Below, piece after piece: positions 1 to 5,450 of a stretch of 5,450 nt of DNA. Every line of letters starts with the position of its first letter. Position 1 is the first letter of the stretch. The notes under the pieces are model-generated. The model was not told the DNA's origin. It saw nothing but the letters and a program-made list of their open reading frames with translations, and ran no database searches. Location of the stretch: assembly GCA_964549135.1 (NCBI GenBank), contig CAZJUJ010000096.1, positions 1 to 5,450 on the forward strand, read 5' to 3'. Source of the stretch: RUG563 sp964549135. GTDB taxonomy: Bacteria; Bacillota; Clostridia; Christensenellales; Aristaeellaceae. Both the position numbers and the translations under genes were made by a program.

Positions 1-628
1 TGGTTTCGATTTTTACGCCCAGAGCCGTCAGGGTATCGATTTCCTTCTGCACAATGGCCTTGGGCAGACGGAATTCGGGAATGCCATATACCAATACGCC
101 CCCCGCCAGATGCAGCGCCTCAAACACGGTAACCTCATAGCCCTTTCTGGCCAGATCGCCCGCGCAGGTAAGCCCGGAGGGGCCGGAGCCAATCACCGCC
201 GCCCGATGCCCGTTGGCGGCTGGCCGCACAGGGGGCTTGTCCGCATGGGCGTTGTGATAATCGGCCACAAAGCGCTCCAGCCGCCCGATAGCCCCCGGCT
301 CGCCCTTGATGCCGCGCACGCACCTGCATTCGCACTGGCTCTCCTGGGGGCATACCCGGCCGCAGACGGCGGGCAGCGCGCTGGAAGCGGCAATGATCTG
401 ATAGGCCGCTTCAAAATTTCCCTGGGCGGTTTCCCGGATAAAGCCGGGAATATCAATGCGCACGGGGCAGCCGGAAACGCAGGGATGATGCTTGCACTGG
501 AGGCAGCGGCGGGCCTCATCCATGGCCTGCTCCGGGGTATAGCCCAGGGCCACCTCCAGAAAATTCTGATTGCGGATTTCGGGGGCCTGGGAGGGCATGG
601 GATTCTTCTGCATGGACATATTGGGCAT
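1..628 (-). CDS. nfnB: NfnB/GltD-like large subunit of NADH-dependent ferredoxin:NADP+ oxidoreductase (N-terminal part; gene runs off left edge)
   Basis: Seen: 209 codons from an ATG at 628, with AAGGAGG at 644-638 (9-base spacing), open to the window edge. Residues 42-54 carry CxxCx4Cx3CP (C42, C45, C50, C54). A second set, C89, C93, C99 and C103, lies in a CGRVCPQ context and has an extra Cys at 101. Residues 145-152 (VIGSGPSG) are the dinucleotide-binding loop of the flavin domain, followed by GGVLVYGIPEFRLPK near 176-190. Family knowledge: this is the GltD / glutamate synthase small-subunit fold with two [4Fe-4S] clusters. Full-length members are about 460-470 residues, so under half is present. 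Context: it follows nfnA by one base, which points to the Nfn large subunit, the site of electron bifurcation between NADPH, NADH and ferredoxin, rather than true glutamate synthase. Automatic pipelines often label it gltA or 'NADPH-dependent glutamate synthase'. An alternative name for the pair is sulfide dehydrogenase (SudAB). Confidence 0.93.
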   Translation of the reverse strand, partial: MPNMSMQKNPMPSQAPEIRNQNFLEVALGYTPEQAMDEARRCLQCKHHPCVSGCPVRIDIPGFIRETAQGNFEAAYQIIAASSALPAVCGRVCPQESQCECRCVRGIKGEPGAIGRLERFVADYHNAHADKPPVRPAANGHRAAVIGSGPSGLTCAGDLARKGYEVTVFEALHLAGGVLVYGIPEFRLPKAIVQKEIDTLTALGVKIET

Positions 629-629
629 A

Positions 630-1469
630 TTATTTTCCCTCCTTAAAAAGATTGCAGGCCTGCTCATGGGCGCGGCGCTCAAAATCCCGATAGGTGGCGC
701 TGCGGGCGATGGCCTCGTCAAAATCGATTTCGTGGCCGTCAAATTCCGGGCCGTCCACACAGGCAAAGCGGGTCTTCCCGCCCACCGTCAGCCGGCAGCC
801 GCCGCACATGCCGGTGCCGTCAATCATGATGGGATTCATGCTGGCAATGGTCTTGACGCCGTATTCCTTGGTCAGACGGCAGACGTATTTCATCATCACC
901 AGCGGCCCGATGGTGATCACCTCGTCATATTTCTCTCCGCTGTCCATCAGCTTTTTCAGCGCATCGGTCACCAGTCCCTTTTCGCCCCAGCTGCCATCAT
1001 CGCTCATGCGCAGAAGGCGGCTGCTGGCAGAGGCAAATTCCTCCTCCAGAATCACCAGATCCCGGCTGCGGAAGCCGATAACGGCATGCACCTGGCAGCC
1101 CTGCTGATGCAGCTTTTTGGCCACCGGATAGGCAATGGCGCAGCCTACGCCGCCGCCCACCACCGCCACCTTCTTCAGCCCCTCGGTATGGGTGGCCCTG
1201 CCCAGGGGGCCCACAAAATCATGGATGTAATCCCCCTCCTGCAGATGATTCAGCTTTTCGGTGGTGGCGCCCACCACCTGAAAAATAATGGTGATGCTGC
1301 CCTCTTCCCGGTCATAATCGGCCACCGTCAGGGGAATGCGCTCCCCGTTTTCATCCACCCTGAGAATGATAAACTGCCCCGGCTCGGCCTTCCGGGCAAC
1401 CAGCGGCGCATCCACCTTCATCAGCGTTACGGTGGGATTCAGGGATTTTCTTAATAGAATTCTGTTCAT
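630..1469 (-). CDS. nfnA: NfnA: FAD/NAD-binding [2Fe-2S] small subunit of NADH-dependent ferredoxin:NADP+ oxidoreductase
   Basis: Seen: 279 residues, complete. I chose the ATG at 1469 because AAGGAGG (1483-1477) lies 7 bases upstream; the reading frame stays open to an ATG at 1589, but that extension has no ribosome binding site and looks unlike the family. The N-terminal part is a ferredoxin-reductase FAD domain with RIPLTVAD at 44-51. The NAD(P)-binding part starts with VAVVGGGVGCAIAYPVAK at 101-118. The C-terminal iron-sulfur loop has D217, C222, C225 and C237, followed by VDGPEFDGHEIDFDEA. Family knowledge: PyrK-like proteins bind [2Fe-2S] here, and in NfnA one ligand is Asp rather than Cys; D217 fits that. 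The protein binds NADH and passes electrons to the NfnB subunit in the cytoplasm. The stop codon is one base from the nfnB start, and the nfnB ribosome binding site lies inside the last codons, so the pair is probably translationally coupled. PyrK of dihydroorotate dehydrogenase is a related alternative, made unlikely by the nfnB neighbour. Confidence 0.95.
   Translation of the reverse strand: MNRILLRKSLNPTVTLMKVDAPLVARKAEPGQFIILRVDENGERIPLTVADYDREEGSITIIFQVVGATTEKLNHLQEGDYIHDFVGPLGRATHTEGLKKVAVVGGGVGCAIAYPVAKKLHQQGCQVHAVIGFRSRDLVILEEEFASASSRLLRMSDDGSWGEKGLVTDALKKLMDSGEKYDEVITIGPLVMMKYVCRLTKEYGVKTIASMNPIMIDGTGMCGGCRLTVGGKTRFACVDGPEFDGHEIDFDEAIARSATYRDFERRAHEQACNLFKEGK
638..644 (-). promoter_or_regulatory. 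Ribosome binding site of nfnB inside the end of nfnA
   Basis: Reading the minus strand, AAGGAGG lies within the final Lys-Glu-Gly-Lys codons of nfnA and 9 bases before the nfnB ATG. The nfnA stop (TAA), one base and the nfnB ATG follow directly. This fixes the nfnB start and suggests coupled translation of two subunits needed in equal amounts. Confidence 0.85.
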
Positions 1470-1476
1470 GCTGCTT

Positions 1477-1483
1477 CCTCCTT
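1477..1483 (-). promoter_or_regulatory. Ribosome binding site deciding the nfnA start
   Basis: The minus strand reads AAGGAGG followed by 7 bases and ATG at 1469. The match and spacing are near ideal, which favours this start over the ATG at 1589 in the same frame. Confidence 0.85.
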
Positions 1484-1551
1484 GCAATAGGGGAGAATGA
1501 TCCAGACCGAAAGCAAATGCAGCGGGATATGGATCGCCGCCCTGCCGATGC

Positions 1552-1597
1552 GGCATGCTTATCTTACCATAGGAAGAAACAAAAAGCAAAGCATGCC
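1552..1597. repeat. Perfect 9-base inverted repeat (GGCATGCTT / AAGCATGCC) bracketing the nfn promoter
   Basis: The arms are 1552-1560 and 1589-1597, with 28 bases between them. Each arm contains the self-complementary hexamer GCATGC, so the site can also be read as two palindromes centred 37 bases apart, close to 3.5 helical turns. The putative -10 abuts one arm and the -35 overlaps the end of the other by one base. The geometry fits an operator bound at two sites. No regulator gene is visible in the window, and function is inferred. Confidence 0.55.
1561..1589 (-). promoter_or_regulatory. Putative sigma-A promoter of the nfnAB operon
   Basis: On the minus strand, TTGCTT (1589-1584) and TAAGAT (1566-1561) are separated by 17 bases. 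A TGG just before TAAGAT forms an extended -10 (TGn) element. The -35 matches the consensus at only 3 of 6 positions and the -10 at 4 of 6, so the call leans on spacing and the TGn. Transcription would start near 1554, giving a leader of roughly 85 bases before nfnA. Inferred by eye only. Confidence 0.45.
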
Positions 1598-1630
1598 CGG
1601 ACGGAAAAACAAAGATAGTTCAGCGGGAAA

Positions 1631-1665
1631 TTGGCCTTGCATCCATACAGGGAATATGATATGAT
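1631..1665 (+). promoter_or_regulatory. Putative sigma-A promoter of the ABC exporter operon
   Basis: Two overlapping solutions exist. TTGGCC (1631-1636) pairs with TATGAT (1655-1660) at 18 bases, and TTGCAT (1637-1642) pairs with TATGAT (1660-1665) at 17 bases. The -10 area is a duplicated TATGAT running into AAAAT, the most AT-rich patch of the intergenic region. A start near 1667-1672 leaves a leader of only about 45-50 bases, too short for an ORF-type attenuator such as the one upstream of bmrCD in Bacillus subtilis. Inferred by eye. Confidence 0.5.
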
Positions 1666-1702
1666 AAAATTCAAACGCTTTCGCGCTATTACTTGCAGAA
1701 AA

Positions 1703-1708
1703 AAGGAG
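1703..1708 (+). promoter_or_regulatory. Ribosome binding site of the first ABC exporter gene
   Basis: AAGGAG lies 7 bases before the ATG at 1716 and supports that start. Confidence 0.85.
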
Positions 1709-1715
1709 AAGAAGC

Positions 1716-3500
1716 ATGATCTTTGGAAAGCATATCAACCGGTATTACCTCAAATATGCCGGTATGCTGCTCATCGGCCTGGCGGCGCTGATCGTGGTGG
1801 ATTATATGCAATTGGTGGTGCCGAATCTGTATCAGATGGTCATCAACGGCATTAACCAGGGCTATGTCATCAAGGATGGGGTTCAGCTTCCCTTTGATAA
1901 GAATTTCCTCATCGATCAGATCTGCATGCCGCTGGTGGCGGTCATCATCAGCATGGTATTCTGCCGGTTCCTCTGGCGCGTGTGCATTTTCGGCTCGGCC
2001 ATCCGCATGGAAACCGATCTGCGCAACCGGATGTTTGCCCACTGCAAGGATCTTTCCCGCCAGTTCTATCAGGTCAATAAGGTCGGCAATCTGATGAGCC
2101 TGTTTACCAACGATCTGGAAACGGTGCAGGATTGCTTCGGCAGCGGCTTTCTCATGTTCTTTGACGCGCTGTTCCTGGGCTCCCTTGCCGTTGTCAAGAT
2201 GTGGAAAATGAACCCGCTGCTCACCTGCCTTTCCATGATTCCCATGGCGCTTCTGCTCTGCGCGGCCACCATCATCGGCCGCTATATGACAAAGAAATGG
2301 GATATCCGTCAGGAGGCCTTTTCCAAGCTTTCCGATTTTTCGCAGGAGAGCTTTTCCGGCATTGCGGTGATCAAGGCCTTCGTCAAGGAGGCCCGGGAAC
2401 TGATGGCCTTCAAAAAGCTGAATAAGGAAAATGAGGAGGCCAATGTGGATTATACCCGGGCCTCGGTGCTGCTGCGGATTGTGGTTTCTTTGTTTGTGGA
2501 AACGGTCATCTGCGTCATTCTGGGCTATGGCGGCTATCTGGTGCATGAAGGGGTATTCAACGCCGGGCAGCTGGTGGAATTCATCGCCTATTTCAATTCG
2601 GTGGTCTGGCCCATCATGGCGGTATCGGAATTGATCGATATGACCTCCCGGGGCAAGGCCTCCCTCCGGCGCATCAGCGAGCTGATGGATGCCAGGCAGG
2701 ATGTGGTGGATCGGCCCTCCGTCCGGGAAATTCCCGCCATTCAGGGCGGCATTGCCTTCCGCCATCTCACCTTCCGCTATCCCGACGGCGAATATGACGC
2801 GCTGCAGGATGTATCCTTTGAAATTGCGCCCGGGGAAAACGTGGGCCTGGTGGGCAAGACCGGGGCGGGCAAAACCACGCTGGTGGATTTGATTCTGCGC
2901 ACCTATAACGTGCCGGATCACAGCCTCTTTATCGACGGGCAGGATGTAAATAATGTGCCCATCCGCCAGGTGCGCGCCGCCGCGGCCTATGTGCCCCAGG
3001 ATAATTTTCTCTTCAGCGATACCATCACCCGGAATATTGCCTTCGGCGTGGATGAATATACCCAGGCGGATATTGAGGAAGCGGCAAAACTGGCCGATGT
3101 GGACGGCAATATCCGGGAATTCAGCCAGGGCTATGAAACCGTGATGGGCGAGCGAGGCGTAACCGTCTCCGGCGGGCAGAAGCAGCGCATTTCCATCGCC
3201 CGGGCGCTGCTCAAGGACGCCCCCATTCTCATTCTGGATGATTCGGTATCCGCCGTGGATACCAAGACCGAAAAGAGGATTCTGGAAAACCTGCGCAAAA
3301 CCCGGGCGGGGCGCACCACCATCCTCATCGCCCACAGAATATCCACCATCGAATCGATGGATAAAATTCTCTTCCTGGATGAGGGCAGGCTGCTGGCATC
3401 GGGCACCCATGCGGAATTGTATAGGAATTGCCCGGAATACCGCAAAATGGTAGATCTGCAGAAGCTGGAGGAAGAAGGAGGCGAAAACAAAAATGCGTGA
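1716..3500 (+). CDS. ABC exporter subunit 1, fused membrane and ATPase domains, BmrC/TM287-type with degenerate ATP site
   Basis: Seen: 594 residues. Six membrane segments lie at about 15-36, 69-92, 144-163, 167-188, 252-273 and 282-305, then a nucleotide-binding domain from about 345. Its motifs are A-loop Tyr355, Walker A GKTGAGKT (380-387), Q-loop Gln428, signature VSGGQ (484-488), Walker B ILIL-D508, D-loop SAVD (512-515) and switch His540. After the Walker B Asp stands D509 where active ATPases have Glu. Family knowledge: half-size type IV exporters dimerise, and this Glu-to-Asp change marks the degenerate half of heterodimers such as BmrCD, TM287/288 and LmrCD. It should sit in the cytoplasmic membrane and export a drug, lipid or peptide with its partner; the cargo is unknown. 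No peptidase or other processing domain is present, which argues against a bacteriocin exporter. Its last 8 bases overlap the next gene. Confidence 0.95.
   Translation: MIFGKHINRYYLKYAGMLLIGLAALIVVDYMQLVVPNLYQMVINGINQGYVIKDGVQLPFDKNFLIDQICMPLVAVIISMVFCRFLWRVCIFGSAIRMETDLRNRMFAHCKDLSRQFYQVNKVGNLMSLFTNDLETVQDCFGSGFLMFFDALFLGSLAVVKMWKMNPLLTCLSMIPMALLLCAATIIGRYMTKKWDIRQEAFSKLSDFSQESFSGIAVIKAFVKEARELMAFKKLNKENEEANVDYTRASVLLRIVVSLFVETVICVILGYGGYLVHEGVFNAGQLVEFIAYFNSVVWPIMAVSELIDMTSRGKASLRRISELMDARQDVVDRPSVREIPAIQGGIAFRHLTFRYPDGEYDALQDVSFEIAPGENVGLVGKTGAGKTTLVDLILRTYNVPDHSLFIDGQDVNNVPIRQVRAAAAYVPQDNFLFSDTITRNIAFGVDEYTQADIEEAAKLADVDGNIREFSQGYETVMGERGVTVSGGQKQRISIARALLKDAPILILDDSVSAVDTKTEKRILENLRKTRAGRTTILIAHRISTIESMDKILFLDEGRLLASGTHAELYRNCPEYRKMVDLQKLEEEGGENKNA
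3475..3481 (+). promoter_or_regulatory. Ribosome binding site of the second ABC exporter gene, inside the first
   Basis: AAGGAGG lies in the Glu-rich end of subunit 1, 11 bases before the ATG at 3493. The spacing is longer than usual, so initiation may depend partly on ribosomes finishing the upstream gene, whose TGA is at 3498-3500. It is still the best site for a start: the next in-frame ATG (3613) has no properly spaced site. Confidence 0.7.
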
Positions 3501-5379
3501 GTATCTGCCGCTTTTGATTGTGGGCGCCATCATCGGGCTCTTTACACTGGTTTTTCTCATCGCCTATGCCAAGGTTCGCAAGCAGAAGGAGGCCATCGGC
3601 TTTGACCGGCATATGCCGGATGGCGAGATTACCAGACGGCTGCTCAAATACGTCATGCGCTACTGGAAAAGCCTTGCGCTGGTGCTGGTGATCATGCTCT
3701 TTTCCATCTCCTCTGAATTGCTCTCTCCCCTGATCGTAGGCCAGGTGCAGGAAATCGTCAAGACCGATTTTGAAATGCGTGAGCTTTTGCTGGCGGTGGC
3801 GGTGTACGCCGCGGTGCTGGTCATTTCCATGGCCTCCACCTATTTCCAGGCCATCGTGCTGCAGAAAACGGGGCAGAAGATTCTCTCCTCCCTGCGCGAA
3901 GATATCTTTACCCATATCGAAAGCCTCTCCCATGAGCAGCTGAATCAGATTCCCGTGGGCAAGCTGGTCACCCGCGTGACCAATGATACCAACGCCATTT
4001 CCATGATGTTTACCAATATTCTGGTGCAGCTGGTGAAAAATATCTTCATCATCCTGGGCGTACTCATCGCCATGCTGTGCCTGAATTATATGCTGACGCT
4101 GATGGTGCTGTGCTTTGTGCCCTTCGTGATTCTCTTCGCCGTGATTTTCCGCAAGTTTGCGCGCATGGCCCATCGCCGGGTGAAGGATTGCACCACGGAT
4201 ATCAATACCTATCTTTCCGAAAATCTTTCCGGCATCAAAATCACCCAGATTTTTAACCGGGAAGAAAGAAAAATGGCCGAATTTGAGGAAAAGAGCGATA
4301 AGCTGAGAAAAGCCCGGCAGAATCAGATTCTGGTCTTCGGTATCTTTAGGCCCATGGTCTATATGCTCTATATTTCCTCGGTGCTGGGGCTGATGTATCT
4401 GGGCGGCAAGGGCTATATCGATCAGATCAGCTTCATGGGCCAGATGGTCACCAGCGGCACCATCGTCACCTTCTATATGTATATCTCCCGCTTCTTCAAT
4501 CCCATCCAGACGCTGGCAGAGCAATTCAATATGCTCCAGTCCGCCTATGCCTCCGCCGAAAAAATCTTCACGATTCTGGATATGAAGCCCCAGGTGGTGG
4601 ATGCCGAGGATGCGGTGGAAATGGAAAAAATCGAGGGCGAAATCGAATTCAAAAATGTCTGGTTCGCCTATAACCCCGGGGAATGGGTGCTGCAGGATGT
4701 CTCCTTCCATGTAAAGCCCCGGGAAACGGTGGCCTTCGTGGGCTCCACCGGCTCGGGAAAATCCACCATCCTTTCCCTGATCTGCCGGAATTATGATATC
4801 CAGAAGGGCCAGATTCTCATTGATGGGGTGGATATCCGGAAAATCAGGCTCTCCTCCCTCCGCCGCCATTTCGGCCAGATGCTCCAGGATGTCTTCCTCT
4901 TTTCCGGCACCATCCGCAGCAATATCGTGCTGCGGGATGAGGAAAAGACCGATGCGGAGGTTATGGAGGCCTGCCGCTATGTCAACGCCGATTCCTTCAT
5001 CAATCGCCTGGAAAACGGCCTGGATGAGGTGGTGCGGGAACGGGGCAATAATTTCTCCGCCGGTCAGCGGCAGCTGCTCTCCTTCGCCCGTACCATCATC
5101 CATCGCCCCTCCGTAATGATCCTGGATGAAGCCACCGCCAATATCGATACCGAAACCGAAATCCTGATCCAGGATTCGCTGGAAAAAATGAAGAATATCG
5201 GCACCATGCTCATCGTGGCCCATCGCCTCTCTACCATCCAGCATGCCGATAATATCATCCTCCTCTCCCATGGAAAAATTCTGGAGCAGGGCAGCCATCA
5301 GCAGCTTCTCCATCAAAAGGGCCGCTACTACCAGCTCTATACCCTGCAATACCACCAGGAGCAGCTTCAGGCCCAGTAA
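3493..5379 (+). CDS. ABC exporter subunit 2, fused membrane and ATPase domains, BmrD/TM288-type with catalytic glutamate
   Basis: Seen: 628 residues. The canonical six membrane segments fall near 58-82, 97-123, 172-195, 199-219, 280-304 and 317-340. The nucleotide-binding domain starts about 383: A-loop Tyr393, Walker A GSTGSGKST (417-425), Q-loop Gln465, signature FSAGQ (521-525), Walker B VMIL-D545, catalytic Glu546, D-loop ANID (549-552) and switch His577. The Ala in SAGQ replaces the first Gly of SGGQ. Family knowledge: the catalytic half of heterodimeric exporters keeps the Glu but has an altered signature, the mirror image of subunit 1, so the two should work as one heterodimer. Residues 5-26 form an additional hydrophobic segment followed by a basic stretch (KVRKQK, 27-32), so the protein may have seven membrane helices. 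The 8-base overlap with subunit 1 indicates one transcript. The exported substrate cannot be read from the sequence. Confidence 0.95.
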   Translation: MREYLPLLIVGAIIGLFTLVFLIAYAKVRKQKEAIGFDRHMPDGEITRRLLKYVMRYWKSLALVLVIMLFSISSELLSPLIVGQVQEIVKTDFEMRELLLAVAVYAAVLVISMASTYFQAIVLQKTGQKILSSLREDIFTHIESLSHEQLNQIPVGKLVTRVTNDTNAISMMFTNILVQLVKNIFIILGVLIAMLCLNYMLTLMVLCFVPFVILFAVIFRKFARMAHRRVKDCTTDINTYLSENLSGIKITQIFNREERKMAEFEEKSDKLRKARQNQILVFGIFRPMVYMLYISSVLGLMYLGGKGYIDQISFMGQMVTSGTIVTFYMYISRFFNPIQTLAEQFNMLQSAYASAEKIFTILDMKPQVVDAEDAVEMEKIEGEIEFKNVWFAYNPGEWVLQDVSFHVKPRETVAFVGSTGSGKSTILSLICRNYDIQKGQILIDGVDIRKIRLSSLRRHFGQMLQDVFLFSGTIRSNIVLRDEEKTDAEVMEACRYVNADSFINRLENGLDEVVRERGNNFSAGQRQLLSFARTIIHRPSVMILDEATANIDTETEILIQDSLEKMKNIGTMLIVAHRLSTIQHADNIILLSHGKILEQGSHQQLLHQKGRYYQLYTLQYHQEQLQAQ

Positions 5380-5390
5380 ACTATACTGGG
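5372..5390 (+). other. Small hairpin overlapping the stop codon of ABC subunit 2
   Basis: CCCAGTA (5372-5378) is perfectly complementary to TACTGGG (5384-5390) around a 5-base loop. The stop codon TAA (5377-5379) is partly inside the left arm. Only GATAATTT follows, so it is not a classical intrinsic terminator. It may help end or protect the transcript together with the hairpin 8 bases downstream. Confidence 0.45.
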
Positions 5391-5398
5391 GATAATTT

Positions 5399-5435
5399 GC
5401 GGGAGGATGCTTTTGCGTCAAAAGCACCCTCCCGC
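5399..5435. terminator. Strong hairpin after the ABC operon, terminator-like but without a flanking T-tract
   Basis: Arms 5399-5414 and 5420-5435 pair at 15 of 16 positions (one A-C mismatch, 5407/5427) around the 5-base loop GCGTC. The stem is GC-rich at the base and closes with four A-T pairs. Position 20 bases after the final stop codon suits transcription termination or 3'-end protection. Neither flank has a run of T on its own transcript strand (ACCCTCCCG follows on plus, AAATTATCC on minus), so efficient intrinsic termination is uncertain. A dispersed palindromic repeat is the main alternative. Confidence 0.5.
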
Positions 5436-5443
5436 ACCCTCCC
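5424..5443 (+). repeat. Two perfect tandem copies of GCACCCTCCC
   Basis: Copies at 5424-5433 and 5434-5443 are identical and adjacent. The first forms part of the right arm of the hairpin above. The second could pair with the same left arm (GGGAGGATGC at 5401-5410) as an alternative. The window ends 7 bases later, so further copies cannot be ruled out. Confidence 0.75.
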
Positions 5444-5450
5444 GAAAACC

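Noticed and set aside
110..646. A plus-strand open frame of 178 codons across nfnB.
   Set aside because: The minus strand carries the GltD-like Cys clusters and flavin motif. The plus frame resembles no protein I recognise and is a shadow.
570..1454. A plus-strand open frame of 294 codons across nfnA.
   Set aside because: nfnA on the other strand has all expected cofactor motifs, a proper ribosome binding site and operon spacing. The plus frame is low-complexity His/Ala/Gly and is antisense shadow.
1470..1589. Upstream extension of nfnA to an ATG at 1589, adding 40 residues.
   Set aside because: There is no ribosome binding site at 1589, the extension would cover the putative promoter and inverted repeat, and the start at 1469 has an ideal ribosome binding site and gives the family's normal N-terminus.
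1510..1628. Short direct repeats in the intergenic region: AAAGCAAA (1510-1517, 1583-1590) and CAGCGGGA (1520-1527, 1621-1628).
   Set aside because: Eight-base repeats in this much sequence can be chance, their spacings differ, and they do not line up with promoter elements in a consistent way.
1470..1715. A riboswitch or attenuator in either leader.
   Set aside because: The exporter leader is too short, and the roughly 85-base nfn leader shows no convincing multi-helix fold or terminator hairpin with a T-run.
1631..1855. A small plus-strand frame of 74 codons starting in the intergenic region.
   Set aside because: It starts with TTG at the putative -35, lacks a ribosome binding site, and runs out of frame into the first exporter gene.
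1689..3560. A 623-codon open frame on the minus strand, opposite the first exporter gene.
   Set aside because: Same reasoning: it mirrors the ABC coding frame, has no known motif, and has a His/Gly/Gln-rich shadow composition.
3325..5427. A 700-codon open frame on the minus strand, opposite the second exporter gene.
   Set aside because: It lies antisense to a gene with complete ABC motifs, is rich in His, Gly, Asp and Gln in a way typical of reverse-complemented coding sequence, and shows no recognisable domain. It is a codon-bias shadow.

Overview
The window looks like chromosomal DNA from an anaerobic Gram-positive bacterium, most likely a Clostridia-type Firmicute of moderately high GC content. 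This rests on the strong AAGGAGG-type ribosome binding sites, tight gene packing, an NfnAB-type flavin transhydrogenase (an enzyme of anaerobes) and a BmrC/BmrD-style heterodimeric ABC exporter. The species cannot be named from the sequence alone.

Left part (1-1469, minus strand): a two-gene operon read right to left. nfnA (FAD/NAD(P)-binding, [2Fe-2S] small subunit) is complete. nfnB (GltD-like, two [4Fe-4S] clusters plus flavin domain) begins after a single spacer base and runs off the left edge, so only its N-terminal 209 residues are visible. Together they should form the cytoplasmic NADH-dependent reduced ferredoxin:NADP+ oxidoreductase, which links the NADH, NADPH and ferredoxin pools by flavin-based electron bifurcation.

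Middle (1470-1715): a divergent 246-base intergenic region. It has a plausible sigma-A promoter facing each way, and a perfect 9-base inverted repeat (arms containing GCATGC) that brackets the leftward nfn promoter and may be an operator.

Right part (1716-5379, plus strand): two overlapping genes for the halves of a type IV (exporter-fold) ABC transporter. The degeneracies are complementary. The first subunit has Asp in place of the catalytic Glu after Walker B but an intact SGGQ signature. The second has the catalytic Glu but an altered SAGQ signature. This predicts one catalytic and one degenerate ATP site, as in BmrCD, TM287/288 and LmrCD. The cargo cannot be read from the sequence. The second subunit also has an extra N-terminal membrane segment.

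Right end (5372-5450): a small hairpin over the last stop codon, then a strong 16-base-arm hairpin whose right arm belongs to a 10-base tandem duplication. Neither has a clear T-tract. I found no tRNA, rRNA, CRISPR array, insertion sequence or broken gene. Most of the window is ordinary; the items most worth checking are the intergenic inverted repeat, the 3' hairpin/tandem repeat and the extra N-terminal helix.
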